A stretch of DNA of 64,000 nucleotides from JABGQS01 sp963674545 (GTDB lineage: Bacteria; Bacillota; Clostridia; Christensenellales; SZUA-584): contig CAXXFB010000001.1 in the NCBI GenBank assembly GCA_963674545.2, forward strand, positions 558,001 through 622,000, written 5' to 3'. Numbering within the stretch: the stretch's first letter is position 1; every line of letters begins with the position of its first letter. The notes below the pieces were generated by a model. That model was not told the origin of the DNA and did not search any database. It saw only the letters and a program-made list of their open reading frames with translations. The position numbers and the translations under genes were made by a program. Positions 8,173 through 15,388 of the stretch are shown here, piece after piece.

Positions 8173-9114
8173 ATGTATTACGCTGGGATAGACGTTGGCG
8201 GCTCTTTTATAAAGACAGGTCTTGTTGACGAAAACTTAAAGCTTATATGTAAAACAAGTATCCCCACTATGGTCGGCAGAAGCGAAAGAGAGATCATCAA
8301 AGATATGGCGGATAGCGTTACCAGCCTTGCCGCTGACAGCAGCATAGACGCTTCAAAGATCTCCGGAGTCGGAATTGGATTGCCAGGGGTTTCAAAGAAT
8401 GGCGTGGTAGTAGCTCTGCACAACCTTTACTGGTCCAACGTTGACCTTGCAAACATTTTCAGGGAATTTCTTGATGTTCCCGTTTTTATTGACAACGACG
8501 CAAATGTAGCTGCTATATACGAATACCGTCTCGGAGTACTTGCGGGATGCAAAGTCGGCGTTTTGCTGACGCTCGGTACAGGAGTAGGCGGAGGTATTGT
8601 CATAGACGGCAAACCTTTCAGCGGGGGCCACGGCCTCGGCGGAGAGCTTGGACACCTTTCGATAGTCCCGGGCGGCAGACAGTGTACTTGTGGCAACAAA
8701 GGCTGTCTGGAAGTCTATGCTTCGGCTACAGCCGTCTTACGTGAAGGGCGTCGCTGTGTTTTAGAAAGACCTGACTCTGTCATTTGCATTGAAGCTGACA
8801 ACGATTATAGAAATGTAACTTCAAAAATGGTATTTGACTGTGCCGCAAATGGTGACTATATTGCAGAAGCCATTGTAGACGAATATGTAAGCTATCTTGT
8901 TATGGGTTTAACATCTATTATGAACTCACTTGATCCGGAAGTCATTGCTCTTGGTGGCGGCGTTTCCAATGCAGGAGATTACCTTCTAAAAAAAGTGGCT
9001 GCTGCTGCAGAAGGAAAAGGCGTTTTCGAAGGCCAGCAGTATGCACAGATAAAAATAGCTAAGTCGGGCAATGATGCCGGGCTCATCGGCGCTGCAATGC
9101 TCGCAATTTTCTGA
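8173..9114 (+). CDS. ROK-family sugar kinase (glucokinase-like)
   Basis: 313 residues. The phosphate-binding motif GIDVGGSFIKTG is at the N-terminus; the sugar-binding region contains DNDANVAA; the ROK signature includes GELGH and the zinc motif CTCGNKGCLEVYAS; the adenosine part is ALGGGVS. There is no N-terminal HTH, so it is a kinase and not a NagC/XylR-type repressor. The likely reaction is ATP-dependent phosphorylation of glucose or a related hexose. The start follows an AGGAGA site overlapping the end of hprK. Glucose as substrate is an inference from family and neighbours. Confidence 0.88.
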   Translation: MYYAGIDVGGSFIKTGLVDENLKLICKTSIPTMVGRSEREIIKDMADSVTSLAADSSIDASKISGVGIGLPGVSKNGVVVALHNLYWSNVDLANIFREFLDVPVFIDNDANVAAIYEYRLGVLAGCKVGVLLTLGTGVGGGIVIDGKPFSGGHGLGGELGHLSIVPGGRQCTCGNKGCLEVYASATAVLREGRRCVLERPDSVICIEADNDYRNVTSKMVFDCAANGDYIAEAIVDEYVSYLVMGLTSIMNSLDPEVIALGGGVSNAGDYLLKKVAAAAEGKGVFEGQQYAQIKIAKSGNDAGLIGAAMLAIF

Positions 9115-9132
9115 CAGAAAAGAGGCGATAAC

Positions 9133-10218
9133 ATGTACGAACCTATGGACTACAGTCCCCCTGATTTCGACGGGGAGATTTTTACTGAAGCTCCAAACGC
9201 ATCAACTGCGCCGGCAGCCAAAGACGGTGTATTGCCGGACGGGTTTCACGCAACCAGCATTTATCCTGAATATTATAAAATAGACGGACAATGGAAACTA
9301 ATCGATCATTCCAGAATGGACTGCTGCGTTGTTATCAAAGACTCTTCCCCGCTTGCCATTGAGCAGCGCAACGTTAAAAAAGGCGATCTTGTTGTTATCG
9401 GCAGAAACGACACCGGTGTTCTCGGTATATATCTTCACTCCCGTGGCTTTACTAATGATGACAACTGTGATGATGAGTTCAGTTTTCGAAAAGGTCGCAC
9501 ACGTGAGACATCATATTCAATGGACTACGATTCTCTATATGACATACTTAAATATGAAAAGGAGCATGGATATATAGTCTGGGTGCTGGGGCCTGCCGTC
9601 AGCTTCGATTACGACTCTAGAAACGCCATGGCAAAGCTTATTGAAAGCGGGTATGTCCAGCATATTTTTGCAGGTAACGCACTTGCAACACACGACCTTG
9701 AGGCAGGTTATCTTGGCACTGCGCTTGGTCAGAACGTCTATACACAGAAATCTGTACCCAACGGGCACTATAACCATCTTCAAACGATAAACGACGTTTG
9801 TTTATCCGGTTCTATAATGCAGTTTATAAAAGATAAGAAAATAAACAACGGTATCATGTATTCTCTTTCAAAGGCAGGCGTAGGTTATATACTTGCCGGT
9901 TCAATACGTGACGACGGCCCGCTGCCTGAGACAATACCAAACGTTTATGAAGCGCAGAGCAGAATGCGCAGTGTGCTTGAAAAAGCAACTATGGTAATCG
10001 GCCTTGCAACACAGCTTCACACTATCGCGACGGGCAACATGACACCTAGCTATACTGTCAGTTCAGGCCGTATCAGACAGGTAAATTTCTATACAGTTGA
10101 TATTGCAGAATTCGCAGTTAATAAGCTAAGAGACAGAGGTTCACTTTCAGTAACCTCCATAGTAACAAATGTGCAAGATTTCCTTGTTCATATTGAAAAA
10201 GGCCTTGGATTGCATTGA
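9133..10218 (+). CDS. TIGR00300 / LOR-SDH-like protein (archaeal-type ornithine cyclodeaminase family)
   Basis: 361 residues with a clear AAGAGGCGA site before the ATG. The central and C-terminal parts carry the hallmark stretch AGNALATHDLEAGYLGTALG, then GIMYSL, AGSIRDDGPLPE and a late HTIATGNM. These match what I recall of the TIGR00300 family, whose archaeal members are NAD-dependent ornithine cyclodeaminases (ornithine to proline plus ammonia) and which also forms the C-terminal part of cyanobacterial ArgZ/AgrE. The first 60 residues are variable and acidic. It is the last gene of the HAD-hprK-ROK operon, an unexpected neighbourhood for an amino-acid enzyme. The function in this organism is inferred. 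Confidence 0.7.
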   Translation: MYEPMDYSPPDFDGEIFTEAPNASTAPAAKDGVLPDGFHATSIYPEYYKIDGQWKLIDHSRMDCCVVIKDSSPLAIEQRNVKKGDLVVIGRNDTGVLGIYLHSRGFTNDDNCDDEFSFRKGRTRETSYSMDYDSLYDILKYEKEHGYIVWVLGPAVSFDYDSRNAMAKLIESGYVQHIFAGNALATHDLEAGYLGTALGQNVYTQKSVPNGHYNHLQTINDVCLSGSIMQFIKDKKINNGIMYSLSKAGVGYILAGSIRDDGPLPETIPNVYEAQSRMRSVLEKATMVIGLATQLHTIATGNMTPSYTVSSGRIRQVNFYTVDIAEFAVNKLRDRGSLSVTSIVTNVQDFLVHIEKGLGLH

Positions 10219-10230
10219 TTCTTTTGCATT

Positions 10231-10268
10231 AAAAAGCGCACCCTCACAAAAGCGGTAATGCGCTTTTT
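10231..10268 (+). terminator. Bidirectional intrinsic terminator between convergent genes
   Basis: AAAAAGCGCA pairs with TGCGCTTTTT around an 18-nt loop. Runs of A and T flank both sides, so it can end both the plus-strand operon and the convergent ACT-domain gene. Confidence 0.75.
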
Positions 10269-10635
10269 ATTTGCTTTCGAATACATAACCGCCTTTTTCA
10301 AGCGCACTTATACTTTTCCCTAAGTTTTTTTCATCAACAAATATATAGTCTGTATCATATGTCGATAAAGCAAATATGCTTATCTTTTCGTCTGCCAGAA
10401 TCCCCGAGATTTTAGCAAGTATTCCTGTCAGCGAAAAATCTAGCGTGCCTTTTATCCGCATCGCACGAAATCCGGTTTGCACTTTGCAGCCCTTAGGAAT
10501 GTGTTTTTCTGAGCAGACAAGCGAAATTTCGTCTTGCGTAACAGTGAGCGAAAAAAATCCTTCTCCTTTTTTAATTTCTGTAATCTCATCCGTTTTACAA
10601 ACGGCAAACCTTTCTTTTAAAATCTCTAATGTCAT
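10267..10635 (-). CDS. ACT-domain protein (CASTOR/ACT_7-like)
   Basis: 122 residues made of two small alpha/beta halves. The second half (FSLTGILAKISGILADEKISIFALSTYDTDYIFV) is a clear ACT fold with the Gly at the ligand-binding turn; the first half (SLVCSEKHIP) resembles the N-terminal part of stand-alone ACT proteins of the CASTOR type. Such proteins bind small amino acids and act as sensors; no catalytic domain is attached. The start ATG has an AGGAGA site. An IS200-type element ends only about 20 nt upstream, so any native promoter has been displaced. The ligand is unknown. Confidence 0.7.
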   Translation of the reverse strand: MTLEILKERFAVCKTDEITEIKKGEGFFSLTVTQDEISLVCSEKHIPKGCKVQTGFRAMRIKGTLDFSLTGILAKISGILADEKISIFALSTYDTDYIFVDEKNLGKSISALEKGGYVFESK

Positions 10636-10656
10636 ACCTTTCTCCTGTTAAGTCAT

Positions 10657-11400
10657 GACCACCCGTAAAACGGGTGGTTTGCACTAGCCCTATAAGGGCA
10701 TGTTACCGGCCAGCGCCTAAAGACGCTGGCTTTCACTTTGTTCAAGCCTCCACTGCCGTTGCCTCTTTTGCCACTCCTAAAGGAGTATTTGTACTACCAG
10801 CTACCCCTTAAAAGGGTTCTCATACTCTTTTACACTCAGCTTATCTAAAGCTATGTCGTGTTTCTCCTGCTCTTGGATATATTTTGTTATTGTTGCTTCA
10901 TTTAACCCTACTGTACTAACATAATATCCTTCTGCCCAAAAATGCCTGTTGCCAAATTTATACTTTAAGTTTGCATGCTTATCAAACATCATCAGTGCAC
11001 TCTTTCCCTTCAGATATCCCATAAAACTTGATACGCTTATTTTGGGCGGAATACTCACCAGCATATGTATATGATCCAGCATTAGATGTCCTTCCAATAT
11101 CTCTACACCTTTGTATCTGCATAGTTGCCTCAATATCTCTCGCATACTGCTTTTATATTGATTATATATTGCTTTGCGCCTATACTTAGGTGTAAATACT
11201 ATGTGATATTTACACATCCATTTTGTATGTGCTAAACTATGTGTTTTGTTTGCCATTAAGTCACCTTTCCTTTCTTGTTATAGAGACTTGAACATCCCTA
11301 TACTACTGGTTTGGTGACTTTTTGTATAACTTTTATCGCTCACCCGCATAGCGGGTGGTTTATATTTCGCACGCTTTGCGTGCTCAACTGGCTAAAGCCA
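10657..11400 (-). mobile_element. IS200/IS605-type single-gene insertion element
   Basis: The tnpA gene (10801-11256) is bracketed by short perfect palindromes typical of the hairpins that TnpA recognises. On the 10.7-kb side are ACCACCCG/CGGGTGGT (10658-10678), GCCC/GGGC (10687-10699) and GCCAGCG/CGCTGGC (10709-10730). On the 11.4-kb side are CACCCGC/GCGGGTG (11341-11357), GCACGC/GCGTGC (11369-11383) and TGGC/GCCA (11389-11400). The stem core ACCCG/CGGGT occurs at both ends. No inverted terminal repeats or target duplication are expected for the family. Exact ends cannot be fixed without an empty site. Confidence 0.75.
10801..11256 (-). CDS. tnpA: IS200-type Y1 transposase TnpA
   Basis: 151 residues, full family length. 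The HUH motif is DHIHMLV (His62 and His64) and the catalytic tyrosine is Tyr126 in KYIQEQEKH. The protein nicks and joins single-stranded DNA at the hairpin ends, moving the element by a peel-and-paste route coupled to replication. A strong AAGGAAAGGTGA site precedes the ATG. No tnpB/IscB companion is present. All catalytic residues are intact, so the copy could still be active. Confidence 0.92.
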   Translation of the reverse strand: MANKTHSLAHTKWMCKYHIVFTPKYRRKAIYNQYKSSMREILRQLCRYKGVEILEGHLMLDHIHMLVSIPPKISVSSFMGYLKGKSALMMFDKHANLKYKFGNRHFWAEGYYVSTVGLNEATITKYIQEQEKHDIALDKLSVKEYENPFKG

Positions 11401-11401
11401 T

Positions 11402-11438
11402 AATCAAAAACAGAGCAACCGTGCTTACGATTGCTCTG
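11402..11438 (-). terminator. Intrinsic terminator of the EF-G-like gene
   Basis: On the minus strand CAGAGCAA pairs with TTGCTCTG around a 12-nt loop and is followed by TTTTTG. It lies 17 nt after the stop at 11455. The IS element abuts the far side. Confidence 0.8.
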
Positions 11439-11454
11439 CTTGAATGAACATAGT

Positions 11455-13533
11455 CTATTTCTCTTCCGCTTCTTTCTGCGACTGTTCTATAACCTTTGCA
11501 GCAAGGTTCCCCGGAAGCTCTTCATAACGCTCGAACGTCATCTTGAACGAACCCCTTGCCTGCGACATAGAGCGCAGATCTGTGGCATACTTGAAAGCTT
11601 CGCTCAGCGGTACTTCGGCAACTACTTCCTGCTTCCCGTCCTGCGGGTTCATGCCGAGTATGCGTCCACGACGCCTGTTGATGTCACCAATTATGTCACC
11701 CATGTATTCGTCGGGTATGAGTACTTCAAGCTTATATATAGGCTCAAGCAGTACCGGGCCGGCCTCCGCTAGTCCCTTCTTGAATGCAAGGCTGGCTGCA
11801 ACTTTGAAAGCCATTTCTGATGAGTCAACAGCATGGTATGAACCATCGTATAAAGTAGCTCTGATATTAACTGTCGGGTATCCTGCAAGAACACCGTTTG
11901 GAAGGCTCTCCCTCAGTCCCTTTTCAACAGCCGGTATAAAGTTTCTTGGAACAACACCACCTACGACCTTGTCTACAAACTCAAATGTTTCTTCTGAACC
12001 AATCAAAGGCTCGAACTCTACCCAGACATCGCCGTACTGACCGTGTCCGCCAGACTGCTTCTTGTGTTTGCCCTGTGCTTGTACCTTTTTCTTAATCGTT
12101 TCCCTGTATGGAACAATCGGGTCCTGAAGCACTGCTTCAACACCGAACTTGTTGTAAAGTTTTTTGCAGATGACTTCAAGATGAAGCTCTCCAAGACCGC
12201 TGACCAGTGTGTCTGAAGTGTCTGTCTGCTTCTCTATCCTAAACGTCGGATCTTCCTCTTCCAGTCTGTGCAGGCCGGCGAATACTTTTTCTTCATCTCC
12301 CTGCTTCTTTGCAGTAACTGCCAGAGATATACATGGCTCAGGAAACTTGACTTCTCCGAACACTACGTGCTTAGCAGGATCACTCAGCGTATCACCTGTA
12401 TTTGTATACTGGAGCTTCGCAAGAGCGCCTATGTCTCCTGCTGCAAGTTTATCTACGTTGATTTGTTTTTTACCGAACATTATGTATATCTGTCCGAACT
12501 TCTCGTGTTTTTCTGCGTTTGCATTATCGATATTCTGCCCTAGCTTCAATTCTCCGCCCAAAACTTTGAATATAGATAGCTTGCCCACAAACGGGTCTGC
12601 AACAGTTTTATAAACCTGAGCAGCAAACGGCAGAGACGGATCAGCATTATATGTGATCTCGTCGCCTTTTGGCGTTTTGCCTGTTATTTTTATAGCTTGA
12701 TCGGGTGACGGCATAAGAGTAATCAGGTTATCCATCAGCAGTCTTACACCCTGATTTGGTGCAGCAGCCGCCACGAACACCGGAACGACGTCTCCGTCAA
12801 CTATGCCCTCTTTTAGACCCTTCATAATATCCTGCTTTGTCAGCTCTTCGCCTTCAAAGTATTTTTCCATCAGTTCTTCGTCGTTCTCTGCTGCATTCTC
12901 TATGATTGCTTCACGCATCTCGGCAGCCCGGTCCGCAAGTTCAGCCGGGATATCGATTTCTTTATCTTTTCCGTCTCCAAACTCATAAGCCTTCATATCT
13001 ATTATGTCGACAACACCTTTAAAACCCAGCCCCTGACCTATTGGCAGCTGTAGCAGAGTTATATGCGTTCCGTACTTTTCTTTAAGGCTGTCCAGCGCTT
13101 TTTCAAATTCTACGTGTTCCTTGTCCATCTGGTTTATTAAAAATGCTCTTGGGATCTTTTCCTCTGCGCACTTTTCCCATGCTTGTTCTGCCCCGACCGA
13201 CAATCCGGAAAGGCCGCTGACAAGAATAAGAGCGCTGTCGGCAAGGTAATATCCCGAGGCTGCATCACCAATAAAATCAAAATAACCAGGAGTGTCGATT
13301 ATATTGATTTTAGTGCTCTTCCACTCTGCCGAAGCAACTGCCGAGCTTATTGAAATGTTTCTTTTGATCTCTTCGGGGTCAAAATCCATTACTGTGTTTC
13401 CGTCTTCTGTCTTGCACTGCCTGTCGATTGCGCCACTATTATAAAGCATCGCTTCGGCAAGCGTAGTCTTACCGTCTCCGCCATGGCCTACCAAAGTGAT
13501 ATTTCTAATGTCGCTCGTTTTGTAATACTTCAT
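11455..13533 (-). CDS. EF-G-like translational GTPase (EF-G paralogue)
   Basis: 692 residues with the full five-domain EF-G layout: G domain about 1-265, domain II, then domains III-V, ending with an EF-G C-terminal fold (DLRSMSQARGSFKMTFERYEE). It belongs to the EF-G-like branch: G1 is GHGGDGKTT (16-24), G3 is DTPGYFDF with Tyr84 where classical EF-G has the catalytic His, and G4 is NQMD (134-137) instead of NKMD. Ribosome association during translocation, recycling or stress is inferred from the fold. It stands alone, not with rpsL-rpsG-tuf as a housekeeping fusA would. An extended -10 lies at 13599-13604. Confidence 0.85.
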   Translation of the reverse strand: MKYYKTSDIRNITLVGHGGDGKTTLAEAMLYNSGAIDRQCKTEDGNTVMDFDPEEIKRNISISSAVASAEWKSTKINIIDTPGYFDFIGDAASGYYLADSALILVSGLSGLSVGAEQAWEKCAEEKIPRAFLINQMDKEHVEFEKALDSLKEKYGTHITLLQLPIGQGLGFKGVVDIIDMKAYEFGDGKDKEIDIPAELADRAAEMREAIIENAAENDEELMEKYFEGEELTKQDIMKGLKEGIVDGDVVPVFVAAAAPNQGVRLLMDNLITLMPSPDQAIKITGKTPKGDEITYNADPSLPFAAQVYKTVADPFVGKLSIFKVLGGELKLGQNIDNANAEKHEKFGQIYIMFGKKQINVDKLAAGDIGALAKLQYTNTGDTLSDPAKHVVFGEVKFPEPCISLAVTAKKQGDEEKVFAGLHRLEEEDPTFRIEKQTDTSDTLVSGLGELHLEVICKKLYNKFGVEAVLQDPIVPYRETIKKKVQAQGKHKKQSGGHGQYGDVWVEFEPLIGSEETFEFVDKVVGGVVPRNFIPAVEKGLRESLPNGVLAGYPTVNIRATLYDGSYHAVDSSEMAFKVAASLAFKKGLAEAGPVLLEPIYKLEVLIPDEYMGDIIGDINRRRGRILGMNPQDGKQEVVAEVPLSEAFKYATDLRSMSQARGSFKMTFERYEELPGNLAAKVIEQSQKEAEEK

Positions 13534-13598
13534 TCTTTCCCTCCAACGTCTGCAATCAGCGCCTATTTAAAGCCCCAATCTTCTATTTGTTAAATTTC

Positions 13599-13604
13599 AT
13601 TCTA
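13599..13604 (-). promoter_or_regulatory. Extended -10 element for the EF-G-like gene
   Basis: Minus strand TGA-TAGAAT, about 65 nt before the ATG at 13533. A weak TTATTT is the best -35. Confidence 0.35.
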
Positions 13605-13705
13605 TCAGAAACAATATAAAAAATAAATACATTTTTCATGTTTAGTATGGAATTTAATTTAAAACTGTGTAATAATAGCGTATAAATCAATTAAGGAGTA
13701 AATTA

Positions 13706-14332
13706 ATGAATGAAACTAGAGCGAAACTAACCGACACTCAATTAAGAGTGCTTCAGGTAATAATCGGCATAATATCTGCCGCAGCGCTTCTTGCATCTTT
13801 GTTCCTGCCGAATTTCCTTGGGAACACTAATACACTCATTTCCTACCTGTGGCTTATCATATTTGTAATAGTCATGTTCGGCAGAAGGTGGATCGAACGC
13901 CGTTTCAATATGCGTCTTGCGCTTTATAACCTCGCTATGCTGGATACTCTTGCGATAATAATAGTAATATACGGCTCACTGCTTTTCTTTGCACCTCAGG
14001 TATTCCCTGAAGGTTCAGCTTCAGTGGAATGGTCTATTGCTATAAAGCTGCTCTTGGTAATCGGCATCGGACTTATAATCCTTATCTTCGGAATCATACT
14101 TCCGGCTTCAAGGTATTATAAGCGTAAAGAAGAAGGAACACTTCGTCCCATAAGACTTCCCGACCCTGAAGAAATCAGTGAAGAGGATGATACCGAACAA
14201 AGCAAAGAAAACGAAAGCCATTCCGGCCTTTCTCCTCTTGAGATCCAGATCATGGAAATGACAAAAGACCTTGACAAGAAAGATTCCGATGGTCAAACAT
14301 CTGGTTCACAGAATGATGATAACGAAAAATAA
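13706..14332 (+). CDS. Uncharacterised membrane protein with acidic cytoplasmic tail
   Basis: 208 residues starting at an ATG behind AAGGAG. About four hydrophobic helices lie between 15 and 135, with a basic GRRWIERRFN loop between the second and third. A long hydrophilic tail (about 140-208) follows, rich in Glu, Asp and Ser and ending DDNEK. I recognise no catalytic motif and cannot name a family. It is monocistronic, bounded by a terminator at 14342-14376 and transcribed away from the EF-G-like gene. Confidence 0.6.
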   Translation: MNETRAKLTDTQLRVLQVIIGIISAAALLASLFLPNFLGNTNTLISYLWLIIFVIVMFGRRWIERRFNMRLALYNLAMLDTLAIIIVIYGSLLFFAPQVFPEGSASVEWSIAIKLLLVIGIGLIILIFGIILPASRYYKRKEEGTLRPIRLPDPEEISEEDDTEQSKENESHSGLSPLEIQIMEMTKDLDKKDSDGQTSGSQNDDNEK

Positions 14333-14341
14333 TCTATTTGA

Positions 14342-14376
14342 AAAGAACGCCGATAAATATCCGGCGTTCTTTTTTA
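14342..14376 (+). terminator. Bidirectional intrinsic terminator
   Basis: AGAACGCCG (14344-14352) pairs with CGGCGTTCT (14362-14370), with T6 on one side and AAAA on the other. It sits between convergent genes. Confidence 0.8.
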
Positions 14377-14409
14377 CTATTTTTATATCTTGGTTGCCGA
14401 CATCTAGGA

Positions 14410-15168
14410 TCAGCTTTCTATCGTCATTTCTATTATAGAGCCGGCTGTTATCAATGTGTCGCATTCTATCTCATATTCTTCCATAAGAGCTTTGAATTCT
14501 TCAAGACCCAGCTCTCCTATAACGAACATAATCACCCTTGTCTTCTCATCTGTCATGTAGCTGTCAATATATATATCATTATCGGTAAGTAACGTTTCAA
14601 CCGCTTGTGCAAAGTCCACTTTGTCTGCGGTCACATGTATATAGCACTGGCTCGGTCCTCTGTCGCTGTCTTCCGCAACGCCGTCGGCACTGTTTGCAGC
14701 TTCTAACGCCTCGTCTTCATAATCGCTTTGAGCCATCACCGCTTCTTCCGGCATATCAGCCGATTCTACTCCGGCTCCTAAATCCTCATCCATTACTTCA
14801 CTGTTAGTTTTAAACATTTCATCATTCTCGGCCATCTGCATAGTATCATCTACCGTCCTGGTCTTTGGGCCAAGAACACTCGAAGTCGCAAAAAACGCCA
14901 CCGCTACAACTGCTGCAACCGCTACGGATATATATGCGAACGGAGGTATCTTGATCGACTTTCTCGCCTTGTTTATGGCAGACTGCGCAAGACCGTCCGG
15001 CGGTTCGACCTCTTCAAGCTCAGCAAGCGTTTCCCTTAACCTGGCAGCATCAATAAGCTCTTTTCTGCAATCTTCGCAGCTTTGTGCGTGGACAAGAACT
15101 TCATCCTTTTCCTGCTGGCTCAAGGAATCAAAAATATTTATTTTTTCTTTTACTGTTTTACAATCCAT
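14410..15168 (-). CDS. Membrane protein with anti-sigma-like zf-HC2 zinc finger
   Basis: I place the start at the ATG at 15168 (MDCKTVKEKIN) because the putative zinc finger begins there; the frame stays open to a GTG at 15243. This gives 252 residues. Residues 1-55 hold the HxxxCxxC pattern (HAQSCEDCRKEL) and an upstream Cys, as in zinc-binding anti-sigma domains. A single membrane helix (about 73-95) leads to an acidic stretch and a C-terminal domain (ITADKVDFAQAVETL-type start) I cannot name. The layout is that of a membrane anti-sigma factor with an outside sensor, but no ECF sigma gene is adjacent. Confidence 0.6.
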   Translation of the reverse strand: MDCKTVKEKINIFDSLSQQEKDEVLVHAQSCEDCRKELIDAARLRETLAELEEVEPPDGLAQSAINKARKSIKIPPFAYISVAVAAVVAVAFFATSSVLGPKTRTVDDTMQMAENDEMFKTNSEVMDEDLGAGVESADMPEEAVMAQSDYEDEALEAANSADGVAEDSDRGPSQCYIHVTADKVDFAQAVETLLTDNDIYIDSYMTDEKTRVIMFVIGELGLEEFKALMEEYEIECDTLITAGSIIEMTIES

Positions 15169-15275
15169 CAGCCTCAAACTCTTTTCGCCATCTATGTACA
15201 TCCGGCAAATATCGGACTTGTACACATTTATGACGAAACACACCCCAATAAAGTTCCAAATTCTCTGCTAAAAAA

Positions 15276-15304
15276 ATTATATTACAAAAAAGTCATATAT
15301 ACAA
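15276..15304 (-). promoter_or_regulatory. Promoter of the zf-HC2 membrane protein gene
   Basis: Minus-strand -35 TTGTAT (15299-15304), 17-nt spacer, -10 TATAAT (15276-15281). The transcript leader to the ATG at 15168 would be about 100 nt. Confidence 0.6.
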
Positions 15305-15339
15305 CCGAAAAAACAGCTTTCATCAAAACCAGTTCTATC

Positions 15340-15380
15340 AAAAAATAAAGCTGTACACAGCTAAGATGCACAGCTTATTT
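15340..15380 (-). terminator. Intrinsic terminator of nrdJ
   Basis: Minus strand AAATAAGCTGT pairs with ACAGCTTTATTT and is followed by a T-run, beginning just after the nrdJ stop. Confidence 0.7.
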
Positions 15381-15388
15381 ATGTATCT

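Noticed and set aside
10657..10730. The three palindromes considered as a CRISPR-like or REP repeat
   Set aside because: They differ in sequence, are not evenly spaced, and sit at the end of an IS200-type element, which explains them.
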